A stretch of 64,000 nucleotides of DNA, taken from Abyssibacter profundi. GTDB taxonomy: Bacteria > Pseudomonadota > Gammaproteobacteria > Nevskiales > OUC007. The DNA is taken from positions 62,001 through 126,000 of the forward strand of contig NZ_QEQK01000012.1 of assembly GCF_003151135.1 (NCBI RefSeq), written 5' to 3'. This document shows, piece by piece, positions 18,619-27,728 of this stretch. A program made the translations under genes and the position numbers. The notes under the pieces were generated by a model that was given only the letters and a program-made list of their open reading frames with translations, ran no database searches and was not told where the DNA came from. Position 1 is the first letter of the stretch; the number at the start of each line of letters is the position of its first letter.

Positions 18619-21048
18619 CTAGAACTGCAGGTTCAAGGCCCCGAACAACTGACGACCGCTGGCCAGCTGGGCCTGATACGTCCCGGGAAAGAACGGCGTG
18701 TCGGTCACCTGATTCAGCACGCGCTCATCGGTCAGGTTGGTTCCGCCCAATGTGAGCGACCAGCGCTCGCTCTGCGAACCCAGGGTGAATCGACCCGCAT
18801 AGCGCGTGGTCGCGGGCACGTAGGTATTCGGGTCCAGGTCGGTATCGACAAACTGGTCGCCCTGATACAGCAGGTCCACGGCGGCGGTTAGCACCAAGCC
18901 CCCCAATGGGAAGCTCAGCGTCGGCGTCAGCGTCGCGGTGGCTCGTGGCGCGAAGGCGATGCGCTGGTCGGTCAGGTCCTGTTCCGCATCGATACCTTGC
19001 TGGATGGGCGCGGGTGCGTCGCGGTATGCCTCATACCGGGCGTCCAGCCAGCCGTATGCGCCGGCGATTTGCAGCGGCGCCCAAGGCGTCAGCCAAACGA
19101 AGTCGGCCTCCAGGCCCCGCGAGTAGGCCGTGGCAGCATTACTGACATCAAAGAACGTCCCGTTGAAAGCCAGCACCTGCAGATTGTCGAACCGCGTCTG
19201 GTAGAGCGTGATGTTCAGCGACAGCGTGCGCTGGAAGAACCGCCCCTTGAAACCCAGCTCGACGGTTTCCGCCTCCTCGGCCGCGTACTCCAGATCCTCA
19301 CCGTTGAAGGACAATGCATTGAATCCCCCACTCTTAAACCCCTGGGCCCAGGAGGCGTAGTAGTTCACCGAATGATCGCTGAAGTACTGGAGCGCCAGCT
19401 TCGGGGAGAGATCCGATTCACTGCGTCGTAGGTTGTCGCGATCGTAGTCGTTGGCCTCGAGCAGCAAACCCATAATGCAGGGCACGACCGCAGCCGGTGT
19501 GCGCTCACAAAAGGCCGTGCCGGCGGTGTCCACGCGCTTGTCCTCACGGTTGTACCGCAGTCCCGGCGTGAGGGCCCAGCGATCGGAGAGGTACCAGGTC
19601 ATCTGACCAAACAGTGCGGCCGAGCGGATGTCCTGGTTGTAGTCGAACTGGTAGTAGTCGTTCTCCAGCAGGGGGACCAGCGCCGGCCCAAGCCCCTGCA
19701 GCAACACCAAGGGACTGCTGCTCGACCCGTCGCCGGTGATCAGCTGAAAGGCATCATCCGTAAAGGCGTAGGTGCTGAGATCCTCACCGGCCAACACGCG
19801 GGCCAGCAGGGTGTAACTAGAATCGAACCAGAAAGCGCCGGCGACAAACTCCACCCGCTCCCCCCAGCCGAACGGGGCTGCCCCGCGGCCGGTTAAGCGC
19901 AACTCGGCGGACAGCTGATCATGGTCTTCGTGGTTATCGAGCCGGCTGATGTTGGCCGGCGAGATATCCAGCTCGTTGAGCTGGTCGATGTAGAACCGCG
20001 ATCCGCCCAGCACCAGCGTGGTCTCCAGGTCCTCCAGATCGCCCATCGGCCCCGGCGCCCAACTGGTCCGCCAGCTCAGCGTGCGTGAGCCCTTTTCGAT
20101 CCACCCAGGTGTCTCGGCGGAGTTGATGAAGTTCTTGGGGTCATCCTCGATATCGGGATCGAAGTCCTGCAGATACGCCCGCGTATCTGCATCCAGCCCG
20201 AACAGCTGGAAGGGCCAGAAAGCCGCTTCGGTATCGGAGATGACGGCGGTGAGCTCGCTATCGACCGTGTAGCTCGGTACGAGATTGATCTTGAGCCGGG
20301 CCGCCTGCTGCTCCAGCCGCTCTTCGTACCGCCGCAGAAAGGCATTGAACAGCTCGCCGTCCTGAGCCCGGTCGAGCACGGCCAGGCGCCCACCCAGCCA
20401 CTCGTTGGCCATGCCCCCCAGCCCTGCCTCGACCCGGTGCTCGCCATGTTCGCCGTAGAAGATCCGCCCATCGGCACCCGCGCCGGATACCGCATCCTTG
20501 GTCATCACATTGAAGACACCGGCCACCGTGTTCTTACCGAACAGCGTGCCCTGCGGACCACGCAGCACCTCAACGCTGTCGACATCAAACATGGCCTCCG
20601 TGAAATACCCGGGGCGGCCGAACACGATCTCGTCCTGCACAAAACCCACCGAGCTTTCGAAGCTGGGGTTAAAGGCATTGGTGCCAAAGCCGCGGATGAA
20701 CACCTGCGGCGACCCGAGATCATCGGCATCGACACGCACATTGGGCACGTAGAGCGATACGTCAGCCAGGTCCGCCGAACCCGTGGACTGGATGAACCCG
20801 CCGTCGATGGCGGTGACCGAAACCGGCACCTCCTGCAGGGTTTGCTCGGTTTTCTGCGCGGTCACGACCATTTCTTCCAGCTGCCGCGGCGCCTCGTCGT
20901 CAGGCGGCGGCAGAGGCTGGACTGGAATCAACTCCAGCGACGCATCCGCTGCGGTCGGTTCAGCAGGCGACTGCGCATCGCGGCTGTCCTGTGCGCGCAA
21001 TGTAGTCGACATGGCCAGCAGGGCCACGCCCAGGCAGAGGTGTTTCAT
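18619..21048 (-). CDS. TonB-dependent outer-membrane receptor
   Basis: 809 residues. Signal peptide MKHLCLGVALLAMSTTLRAQ-DS, then a Pro/Glu-rich stretch and a TonB-box-like EEMVVTAQK. The plug domain has VPVSVTAIDGGFIQ, VFIRGFGTNAFNP and VEVLRGPQGTLFGKNTVAGV, and a 22-strand-type barrel ends in LNLQF with the terminal aromatic residue for BAM insertion. It energises uptake of a ligand that the sequence does not reveal; the family style (LRGPQGTLFGKN-GVFN, long loops) resembles receptors annotated for iron complexes, vitamins or carbohydrates. The gene is monocistronic and divergent from the cytochrome c operon across 204 bp in which I recognised no operator. Confidence 0.95.
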   Translation of the reverse strand: MKHLCLGVALLAMSTTLRAQDSRDAQSPAEPTAADASLELIPVQPLPPPDDEAPRQLEEMVVTAQKTEQTLQEVPVSVTAIDGGFIQSTGSADLADVSLYVPNVRVDADDLGSPQVFIRGFGTNAFNPSFESSVGFVQDEIVFGRPGYFTEAMFDVDSVEVLRGPQGTLFGKNTVAGVFNVMTKDAVSGAGADGRIFYGEHGEHRVEAGLGGMANEWLGGRLAVLDRAQDGELFNAFLRRYEERLEQQAARLKINLVPSYTVDSELTAVISDTEAAFWPFQLFGLDADTRAYLQDFDPDIEDDPKNFINSAETPGWIEKGSRTLSWRTSWAPGPMGDLEDLETTLVLGGSRFYIDQLNELDISPANISRLDNHEDHDQLSAELRLTGRGAAPFGWGERVEFVAGAFWFDSSYTLLARVLAGEDLSTYAFTDDAFQLITGDGSSSSPLVLLQGLGPALVPLLENDYYQFDYNQDIRSAALFGQMTWYLSDRWALTPGLRYNREDKRVDTAGTAFCERTPAAVVPCIMGLLLEANDYDRDNLRRSESDLSPKLALQYFSDHSVNYYASWAQGFKSGGFNALSFNGEDLEYAAEEAETVELGFKGRFFQRTLSLNITLYQTRFDNLQVLAFNGTFFDVSNAATAYSRGLEADFVWLTPWAPLQIAGAYGWLDARYEAYRDAPAPIQQGIDAEQDLTDQRIAFAPRATATLTPTLSFPLGGLVLTAAVDLLYQGDQFVDTDLDPNTYVPATTRYAGRFTLGSQSERWSLTLGGTNLTDERVLNQVTDTPFFPGTYQAQLASGRQLFGALNLQF

Positions 21049-21252
21049 CCCTTGTTCCGGTTGATTTCCGCACCGCGCCGAGCTCTTCCCTGGCTCGTGT
21101 CATCGGTGTCTACAACCTCCGCAGCTCACAACATAGGTCAGGCCAGGCGAGACGCCCCGTCGTAAAAATGGCCTAGTCCCGCATTTCCCAGACCCATCGC
21201 TTCCCCCCTGGCACGATTACGGCTTCACTCGCAGCAGGTATCGCGCAAGGGA

Positions 21253-21621
21253 ATGCACAACTTGAACCAGTTCATCGCCCCGGCCCTGGCGGCCCTTTGT
21301 CTTGCCGGCTGCGGGGCCGGAAGCTCCAGCCTGACCCCGGCACAATCCCGCGCGCTCACACCCGCCGACCCGGATTTGGCCGCGCTGTATACGGCGAGCT
21401 GCAAGGCCTGCCATACCGTGCCCGCGAGCCGGGCGCCGATGACAGGCAGCGCCCGCGCGTGGGGCGTCCGCATGAACAAGGGCATGGACCGCCTGCTGGA
21501 GAACACCATCAGCGGTTACAAGGGCATGCCACCCATGGGGCTGTGCTCGGATTGCAGTGAATCCGACCTGCGGGACCTGATCAGCTTCATGGCCACACCG
21601 CCTCAGCCTGCCGACTCATGA
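21253..21621 (+). CDS. Cytochrome c5-like lipoprotein
   Basis: 122 residues. The lipoprotein signal ends CLAGC-GAG, so it is probably membrane-tethered in the periplasm. One CxxCH haem site (CKACH) lies near residue 55. The later segment GMPPMGLCSDCSESDLRDLI resembles the methionine-ligand/disulfide region of cytochrome c5. Its stop overlaps the start of the FAD oxidase gene (ATGA), so it is the likely electron acceptor of that enzyme. Confidence 0.9.
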   Translation: MHNLNQFIAPALAALCLAGCGAGSSSLTPAQSRALTPADPDLAALYTASCKACHTVPASRAPMTGSARAWGVRMNKGMDRLLENTISGYKGMPPMGLCSDCSESDLRDLISFMATPPQPADS

Positions 21622-23027
21622 AGCGCCGCGATTTGCTCACGGGATCAGCCGGGCTTGTACTGACGATGCCACTGGCCGGCTGCGACGACTACGGCGCAGC
21701 GAACATGCCGCAGCCACCTGCAGCCGTCGTCGGAGCTGACGGCCAGCGCCGCCTGCCCTGGCAAAACTGGTCGGGCTACCAGTCCAGCCTACCGGAGCGA
21801 CGCTTGGCACCGGCCAGCGAAGATGAACTCGCCCGGCTGCTGGCCGACAGTCGCGGCACCATTCGGCCGGTCGGCTCCGGCCATTCGTTCACGCCGCTGG
21901 TGCCAACGGACGACACCCTCATCTCGCTCCGCCACTTCAGCGGCCTGTTGCAGCACGACCCTCAGGCGCTCACGGCGACCGTGGGCGGCGGCTCGCGCCT
22001 GGGCAGCCTGGGCGAGCCACTACACGCGGCAGGTCAGGCGCTGATCAACATGCCCGACATCGACGCGCAAACGCTGGCCGGCTCGATGGCCACCGCCACG
22101 CATGGCACCGGCGCGCAGCTGGGCGCGCTGCACACTGCGGCGATTGCCCTGCGCCTGGTCACGCCGACGGGCGAGGCTCTGGACTGTTCTCCCAGCCTCC
22201 GGCCCGAATTGTTCGCCGCCGCTCAGGTGTCGCTGGGCGCGCTGGGGGTGATCACCCAGGTCACGCTGCAAAATGTGCCGACCACACGGATGAAGCGCCG
22301 GGTCTGGGTCGAGCCTTTCGATGAGCTGGTCGAGCGATTCGACAGCCTGGCGGCCGCACACCACAGCTTTGAGATGTACTGCATTCCGCATTGCGATCAC
22401 GCCGTGGGCATCACCATCGACCCGACCGACGAGCCGCTGCAGCCTCGCGGCCCGGAGCAGGACAACGACGCGGTCATGGATCTCAAGCGGCTGCGGGATC
22501 TGCTCGCCTGGTTTCCCGCCGCCCGGCGCTGGCTGATCAACATGGCGCTGCAGGATTACCAACCGGAAGTCGCCGTGGATGTCTGGCACCGAATCTTCCC
22601 GTCCAGCCGTGCGGTCCGTTTCAATGAAATGGAATACCACCTGCCGCGAGAGACCTTGCTCCCCACCCTGCGCGAGGTTCGGCAGCGACTGGAGCAGCGC
22701 CACCCCGGTGTGTTCTTCCCGATGGAAATTCGCGTCGTACGAGGCGATGACGCCTGGCTCAGTCCGTTTCAGGGACATGACACCTCGGGATCGATTGCCG
22801 TACACCGCTACTACGAAGAGGATCCGCTGCCGCTGTTTCGTGACGTGGAACCGCTTTACCAACCCATGGGCGGACGCCCGCACTGGGGCAAGATGCACAG
22901 CCTGACGCCGCAAACGCTGGCCGACCGTTACCCACGCTTCAACGATTTCGTCGCTCTGCAATCCCGGCTCGATCCGCAGGGCCGTCTACTCAACCCCTAC
23001 CTCAGGACCTTGCTCGGCCATGGCTGA
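21618..23027 (+). CDS. Exported FAD-linked sugar-lactone-oxidase-like oxidoreductase
   Basis: 469 residues. N-terminus MKRRDLLTG-LTMPLAGC combines a twin-arginine-like motif with a lipobox, suggesting export of a folded flavoprotein as a lipoprotein. The FAD-binding PCMH domain has RPVGSGHSFTPLV (the His of GSGHS is the usual covalent-FAD site in this family) and ATATHGTGAQLGAL. The C-terminal D-arabinono-1,4-lactone oxidase domain includes MEYHLPRE and the closing GGRPHWGK block, typical of gulonolactone/alditol oxidases. Likely oxidises a polyol or lactone and hands electrons to the preceding cytochrome; the actual substrate is unknown. Overlaps both neighbours (4 and 8 bp). Confidence 0.9.
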   Translation: MKRRDLLTGSAGLVLTMPLAGCDDYGAANMPQPPAAVVGADGQRRLPWQNWSGYQSSLPERRLAPASEDELARLLADSRGTIRPVGSGHSFTPLVPTDDTLISLRHFSGLLQHDPQALTATVGGGSRLGSLGEPLHAAGQALINMPDIDAQTLAGSMATATHGTGAQLGALHTAAIALRLVTPTGEALDCSPSLRPELFAAAQVSLGALGVITQVTLQNVPTTRMKRRVWVEPFDELVERFDSLAAAHHSFEMYCIPHCDHAVGITIDPTDEPLQPRGPEQDNDAVMDLKRLRDLLAWFPAARRWLINMALQDYQPEVAVDVWHRIFPSSRAVRFNEMEYHLPRETLLPTLREVRQRLEQRHPGVFFPMEIRVVRGDDAWLSPFQGHDTSGSIAVHRYYEEDPLPLFRDVEPLYQPMGGRPHWGKMHSLTPQTLADRYPRFNDFVALQSRLDPQGRLLNPYLRTLLGHG

Positions 23028-24330
23028 CTCCACCATCAACTGGCGTCGTCGGGCCCTGATTGCCGGGGGCTTGGCAGCACCCATCGCGCTCGCGGCGACC
23101 AGCAAACCGCGGGACCGCGGCCAGGGTGGTCACGATGCCTACTTTGCAGATATCCAGAACGCCCTGAAACGTGCCGGGCTGATGCACCCCACGCTGGTCA
23201 TCGACCGGGCGCGGCTGGATGCCAATATCGCGCGGCTGCAGACCCATCTGCCGCCCGAGCTGGCCTACCGGATCGTGGCCAAGTCGCTGCCCAGCGTCGA
23301 TCTGATCCGATACATTCGCCAGGCCACCGGCACGCACCGGCTGATGGTCTTTCACCAGCCCCATCTCCACACGCTATCGCGCGCACTGCCCGACAGCCAC
23401 TTGCTGCTTGGCAAGCCCATGCCGGTGGGCGCTGCACACCGGTATTTCGAGCAGTGGCAACCGGGCGCGTTTCAGCCCGATAACCAGATCGAATGGCTGG
23501 TGGATACGCAGCAGCGCATCCAAGACTACGCCGAGCTGGTCACTGGCCTGGGCCATCAGGCAGCCGGGCCCTTGCGCCTGAATCTCGAACTCGATGTCGG
23601 CCTGCACCGGGGGGGCTTTCGCAGCACACGGGCAGTGGCCGAAGCCCTCCACGCCATCCAACAGAATCCAGCCCTGCAATTTGCCGGTTTCATGGGCTAC
23701 GAGGCGCATGCCTCCAAGATCCCTGACCTGCTAGGCGGGCCCGCGGCTGCGCTAGAACAGGCCATGGCGTTCTACGCGGACTGCGTCGACGTGGCCCGGC
23801 AGGTCCTCGGCGAGCGGTTCGACCCCGCAGCACTCACGCTCAACGCAGGAGGCAGCAGCACCTACCAGCTGTACGACAGCACCGCCCCCTGCAACGAGCT
23901 CGCCATGGGGTCGGGGCTCCTGAAGCCCTCGGACTTCGACACCGCCACGCTAGACGACCACGTACCGGCCGCCTTTATTGCCACGCCGGTGCTCAAACGT
24001 CTGGAAGGCACCCGGTTGCCCAGCCTGGAGTCACTCTCCGGCCTTTTCGAGGCCTGGGACCCCAACACCGCCCAGACCTTTTTCATCTATGGCGGCCACT
24101 GGCTGGCTGACACCGTGTCGCCGCCCGGCCTGCAACGCAACGCCATCTGGGGGCACTCGACCAACCAGGACATGCTCAACGGTTCGGACGCCGTCGAACT
24201 TGAGGTGGGCGATCACCTGTTCCTGCGACCGCATCAAAGCGAAGCCGTGCTGCTGCAGTTTGGTGATCTGGCGGTGTACGACCAGGGCGAGATCGTCGCC
24301 ACCTGGCCCGTGTTCAGCCAGGGTCGCTAA
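23020..24330 (+). CDS. Exported alanine-racemase-fold PLP enzyme (DSD1/D-threonine-aldolase-like)
   Basis: 436 residues. The N-terminus NWRRRALIAGGLAAPIALAA looks like a Tat signal. The body is a fold-type III PLP enzyme: HPTLVIDRARLDANIARL, AYRIVAKSLPS (the Lys of VAKS is the expected PLP Schiff-base residue), LELDVGLHRGGF, GFMGYEAHASK and NAGGSSTYQL, then a D-serine-dehydratase-like C-terminal domain (GHSTNQDMLNG, VGDHLFLRPHQSEAVLLQFG). Homologues act on D-threonine or D-serine. An exported version coupled to a flavoprotein and a cytochrome is unusual; the reaction cannot be deduced. Its 3' end overlaps the convergent cheB-cheR gene by 17 bp. Confidence 0.87.
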   Translation: MADSTINWRRRALIAGGLAAPIALAATSKPRDRGQGGHDAYFADIQNALKRAGLMHPTLVIDRARLDANIARLQTHLPPELAYRIVAKSLPSVDLIRYIRQATGTHRLMVFHQPHLHTLSRALPDSHLLLGKPMPVGAAHRYFEQWQPGAFQPDNQIEWLVDTQQRIQDYAELVTGLGHQAAGPLRLNLELDVGLHRGGFRSTRAVAEALHAIQQNPALQFAGFMGYEAHASKIPDLLGGPAAALEQAMAFYADCVDVARQVLGERFDPAALTLNAGGSSTYQLYDSTAPCNELAMGSGLLKPSDFDTATLDDHVPAAFIATPVLKRLEGTRLPSLESLSGLFEAWDPNTAQTFFIYGGHWLADTVSPPGLQRNAIWGHSTNQDMLNGSDAVELEVGDHLFLRPHQSEAVLLQFGDLAVYDQGEIVATWPVFSQGR

Positions 24331-26845
24331 TCGATGCCCTGGCCCAACGAATACGCAACACGACTGCGCGTATGTCCGGACTGCTCCAGTCGATTGCACG
24401 CAGATCGCACTCAGCCTGCTCATCCTCAAGACGCAGGTGCAACGGCCCGTCCTCTTCGCGTTCCAGGCGCTTACGAACAGCACTGAGCATTGGCATGAAT
24501 CCCGATCGCCACGGTAGCGACCAGAATCGATCCGAGGATTGCCGCACCGCCCCTTCAGCATAAAGCCGCTCCTCCGGCCCCATGAGCAGCCGGACACGCG
24601 CCGCCGCATCCACCACGATAATGACATCGTCCACGTAGCTGCCGACGGCATCCCAGCTGGCCGTGAGCACGTCCATCTCCCCACCGCGCTGGCGCAACTC
24701 TTCGTTAACGGTGATCAGCTCTTCGTTGGACGACTGCAACTCCTCATTGGAGGTCAGCAACTGCTCATTCATCGACTGCAATTCCTCATTGGAGGACTGC
24801 AGCTCCTCGCTTTGCGATTGGAGTTCTTCGTTGGAGGTTTCCAGCTCCTCGGCCATGGACTGCATGTCCTGGCGCAGAATCTCCACGCGGCTCTCCAGCG
24901 CGCGCACGTAATCGCTGTCCATCGAATCGGGCAATGACTCCTGGACGCGCCGCTCGGCTTCGGCGCTGCGCATCTCGCGGAGCTCGAACATCAGCAACAG
25001 CGAGCGCTCGAACTCGCCGTCCAACGGAATGGCGTGGGGCGTCACGCTGCGCCACCCATCAGCCAGCTGGCAATTGACGCGGGAGCCGGTGACCGGCTTG
25101 CGTTCGCGGCGCGCCCGATAAAGCACACCGCGCAGCTCCAGGTCCAGGCCATTGGCCAGCACGTCGTGAATCCGCATGATCGCCGGGCCGGTCGGCGCGC
25201 GAATCAACGCCCGCGCCTCTGCAGAGATGAACTTGACGATGTCGTGCTCATCGACAACCACCCATCTCGGGGTGGCGTAATTGGCCAGTGCGATCTGGGC
25301 AGCGGTCTGCAGCGACTCGGGTGCCAAGGCCATGCCGGCACGCCGGGCGGGTGTCTGAGCCGCTCGAAACGGCGCATCAATCTGCGACTTGAAGCGTGAC
25401 GGGAAGCGTTCGACCGTCTGGTCTCTGCGATATATGCGGTGTGTCTCGGATATCGCAACAAATCGACCTTCGGCCGTCGAAGTCGACTCCGTGGAGCCGA
25501 GCACGAGCATCCCGCGGGGCTTAAGCGCGTAGTGCATCAGTTCAAGAATGGCGCGCTGGTAATCGTTCTTGAGGTAAATCAAGAAGTTGCGACAGCTGAC
25601 AAAATCCAACTTGGAAAACGGTGGATCGCTGATCAGATTATGTACGGAGAAGACCGTGATCTGCCTGACCCGACTGCGCACCCGGTAGCCATCGCCGGAC
25701 TGGGCGAGAAACCGATCCCGATAGCCGGCCGGCAAGTTGGCGAGGGAATCACTGGTGTAGATACCGGTACGCGCAATCTCGACGGCATGTTCTGCCAGGT
25801 CGGTCGCGAAGATCGTGATGCTGGGCGGGCTGTCCATGCTCTGCGTCAGGTCCAGCAGGATCATGGCCAGGGTGTAGGCTTCCTCACCCGTCGCGCAGGC
25901 CGGCACCCAGGCCCTGAACGGCTGGCCTGTCGGATGTGCAGCCAGCTGTTTCTTCAGCTCCTCCCGAACGGCCAGCCAGACCTCCTTGTCACGAAAAAAC
26001 GCCGTGACCGAGATCAGGATGCTATTGGCCAGCGCACGCGCCTCGTCCGGGTCCTGTTGCAAACGCTCGATGTAGGGCGCCAGATCCTGATCCGCGTTCA
26101 GCGAGCAGCGCCGCGCAATACGCCGATAAAGCGTACTGGGCTTGGTGTAACTGAAATCCACACCCCGAACCGCCTTCAAGCAGTCGATGATCTGCCTGAG
26201 TTGGCGCTCCCGCTGCGAGCCGGCTGGAAGCTGCGGTTCGATCGGCGAGCTCACCACCGACGTGATCACCTCGGCGAGTTTGGCGGCATCGGCGACCAAG
26301 TCCACGCAATCGGTGCCGACGGCGGCGAGCGGCATACCATCGTAAGTCGCTGTTTCCGGGTCCTGCACAATCGTCACGCCGCCGGCCAGCTTCAGTGCAC
26401 GGACTCCAGCCGCGCCATCCGAACCTGTGCCGGATAGCACCACGCCAATGGCGTACTCGGCGTGGGACGCCGCCAGCGAACGGAACAGCAGGTCCACGGA
26501 GGGTTTGGGGTATGGCCCCTTGGCCGCGGGTGAGGTCACGAACGCGCCGTCGACAATCTCCACGTTCCGATTCGGCGGCACCACATACACCCAGCCCGGC
26601 TGCAGGACATCGCCATTGCGGACGGTGTCGACCTGGAGTTGCACGTCGTGCTCCAGAATGTTGGCCAGTCTGGACTCGTGGTGGGGCGACAGATGCAGGG
26701 CCACAACCACCGCTGCCGGAAACGAGGCATCCAGCCCGGCCACAATCTGGGTGATCGGCTCCAAACCACCTGCAGAGGCCCCGATGGCCACAACGGGGAC
26801 CTTGGTGTCAGCTCCGGTCTTCGCCGGCTTCTTCGACTCTGGCAT
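24314..26845 (-). CDS. CheB-CheR fusion protein with coiled coil and PAS-like end
   Basis: 843 residues. CheB methylesterase domain at about 15-200: Ser in IGASAGG, His in ALHLSPHH, Asp in LSGTGSDGAAG. CheR methyltransferase at about 215-480: RRIARRC in CheR-N, WVPACATGEEAYTLAMI as SAM site, FATDL, FVSCRNFLIYL. A long Glu/Leu heptad coil follows (EELQSSNEELQSMNEQLLTS, about residues 640-725), then a degenerate PAS-like stretch (VIIVVDAAARVRLLMGPEE). No receiver, kinase or GGDEF domain. Such fusions modify methyl-accepting or phosphorelay partners, but no chemotaxis genes are nearby. The start has no clear Shine-Dalgarno. Confidence 0.92.
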   Translation of the reverse strand: MPESKKPAKTGADTKVPVVAIGASAGGLEPITQIVAGLDASFPAAVVVALHLSPHHESRLANILEHDVQLQVDTVRNGDVLQPGWVYVVPPNRNVEIVDGAFVTSPAAKGPYPKPSVDLLFRSLAASHAEYAIGVVLSGTGSDGAAGVRALKLAGGVTIVQDPETATYDGMPLAAVGTDCVDLVADAAKLAEVITSVVSSPIEPQLPAGSQRERQLRQIIDCLKAVRGVDFSYTKPSTLYRRIARRCSLNADQDLAPYIERLQQDPDEARALANSILISVTAFFRDKEVWLAVREELKKQLAAHPTGQPFRAWVPACATGEEAYTLAMILLDLTQSMDSPPSITIFATDLAEHAVEIARTGIYTSDSLANLPAGYRDRFLAQSGDGYRVRSRVRQITVFSVHNLISDPPFSKLDFVSCRNFLIYLKNDYQRAILELMHYALKPRGMLVLGSTESTSTAEGRFVAISETHRIYRRDQTVERFPSRFKSQIDAPFRAAQTPARRAGMALAPESLQTAAQIALANYATPRWVVVDEHDIVKFISAEARALIRAPTGPAIMRIHDVLANGLDLELRGVLYRARRERKPVTGSRVNCQLADGWRSVTPHAIPLDGEFERSLLLMFELREMRSAEAERRVQESLPDSMDSDYVRALESRVEILRQDMQSMAEELETSNEELQSQSEELQSSNEELQSMNEQLLTSNEELQSSNEELITVNEELRQRGGEMDVLTASWDAVGSYVDDVIIVVDAAARVRLLMGPEERLYAEGAVRQSSDRFWSLPWRSGFMPMLSAVRKRLEREEDGPLHLRLEDEQAECDLRAIDWSSPDIRAVVLRIRWARASISDPG

Positions 26846-26969
26846 GGTGGGTCTAAGCTCTGTGCATGCTCCCGGCGGATGTGCTCGGAAAGCAAGAGAT
26901 CGCCGACCACTATACCCGACCCGCAGCGATGGCCTGACCGTTTAGCGATTCAGCACGGATGCATTCCGT

Positions 26970-27218
26970 TCAGATTCCAACAGACACCTCGGCCCGCTCG
27001 TCGCGCATCTCGGCCGCCACCAGCTCGGCCCCGAACCCGGTGACGTGCAAACCGCCGAACTGACGAAGAAAGGCATCGACAATCAGCCTCGGCACCGGTT
27101 GACCGTTGAACATGGGCGTTAGCCGGCGGGCCTGGTCGATGCGATCAAAAGCAGCCGGCGTACGTTCGACCACCACCACTCGATTATCGCCATCGCGATA
27201 CATATAGGCGTGTTGCAT
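26970..27218 (-). CDS. Hypothetical protein, 82 residues
   Basis: The start at 27218 (MQHAYMYRDGDNRVVVVERT) was chosen because AGGAG lies 8 bases upstream; an ATG two codons earlier is too close to it. No family recognised. The protein is soluble, with a beta-like N-terminus (RVVVVERTPAAF) and a helical LIVDAFLRQFGGL, and codons show the strong G/C third-position bias of the neighbours. It is separated by about 125 bp of featureless sequence from cheB-cheR upstream of it in coordinates. Divergent from the next small gene. Confidence 0.6.
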   Translation of the reverse strand: MQHAYMYRDGDNRVVVVERTPAAFDRIDQARRLTPMFNGQPVPRLIVDAFLRQFGGLHVTGFGAELVAAEMRDERAEVSVGI

Positions 27219-27443
27219 ATCCATTGCTCCTGGGGTGAGTAGGACGGCGCAGCCCGGCATGTTTCCGGCCTGCGCCCCTCCCAAGACGGCATGCCGACCG
27301 AAAACCGGACATCGCCCGATTTTTGCCGTCATTGCAAGGCCTGAACATCCCCCAGCTGGGTGATTCACCGTTCGGAATTGGCCGCGCGACAACCTACGCT
27401 TACCGCGTGTTTCAAGCGCGCCAGCCGCGTGGACTCGAAGGCC

Positions 27444-27632
27444 ATGACCGACCCACGGAAACCCTCAACCCGCGACGAAGACCAGACCCAAGGCATCGAC
27501 CAGATGCACCACCAGCTCAGCGATCTGCTGCGGACCAGCCTGTTCTACGACCTCATGGCCTCCGAACGCGAATGGCACTCACGTGACGAGGAAGATCGCC
27601 AGCGCCGGCGCAAGCAAGCACGCAAACGCTAA
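27444..27632 (+). CDS. Hypothetical small charged protein, 62 residues
   Basis: MTDPRKPSTRDEDQTQGIDQ and on: acidic/polar N-terminus, one predicted helix (LSDLLRTSLFYDLMASER), and a very basic C-terminus (DRQRRRKQARKR) that might bind nucleic acid. AAGG lies just upstream of the ATG. No family recognised. Located 96 bp before the helicase gene but ahead of that gene's candidate promoter. The 225-bp stretch before it (27219-27443) shows no recognisable element. Confidence 0.5.
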   Translation: MTDPRKPSTRDEDQTQGIDQMHHQLSDLLRTSLFYDLMASEREWHSRDEEDRQRRRKQARKR

Positions 27633-27655
27633 CGAGGGCCGCCTGTCTGAGCGAC

Positions 27656-27698
27656 TTGCCCCTGCGGGGGGCTATCTGGTTTTATCATCAGTACTGAT
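27656..27698 (+). promoter_or_regulatory. Candidate promoter and palindromic operator of the helicase gene
   Basis: TTGCCC (27656-27661), an 18-bp spacer and TTTTAT (27680-27685) form a plausible sigma-70 promoter. A perfect 12-bp palindrome, ATCAGTACTGAT (27687-27698), sits where transcription should start, 31 bp before the helicase ATG. The position suits a repressor operator. It does not match the CTGT-N8-ACAG LexA consensus. Confidence 0.4.
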
Positions 27699-27728
27699 CG
27701 TCACTCGCCCTTTGGTGGTCCAGCCCCC

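Noticed and set aside
24663-24860. Short tandem-like DNA repeats (CTCCTCATTGGAGG-type units)
   Set aside because: These encode the heptad coiled coil of the CheB-CheR protein and are protein-level repeats, not a CRISPR or satellite.
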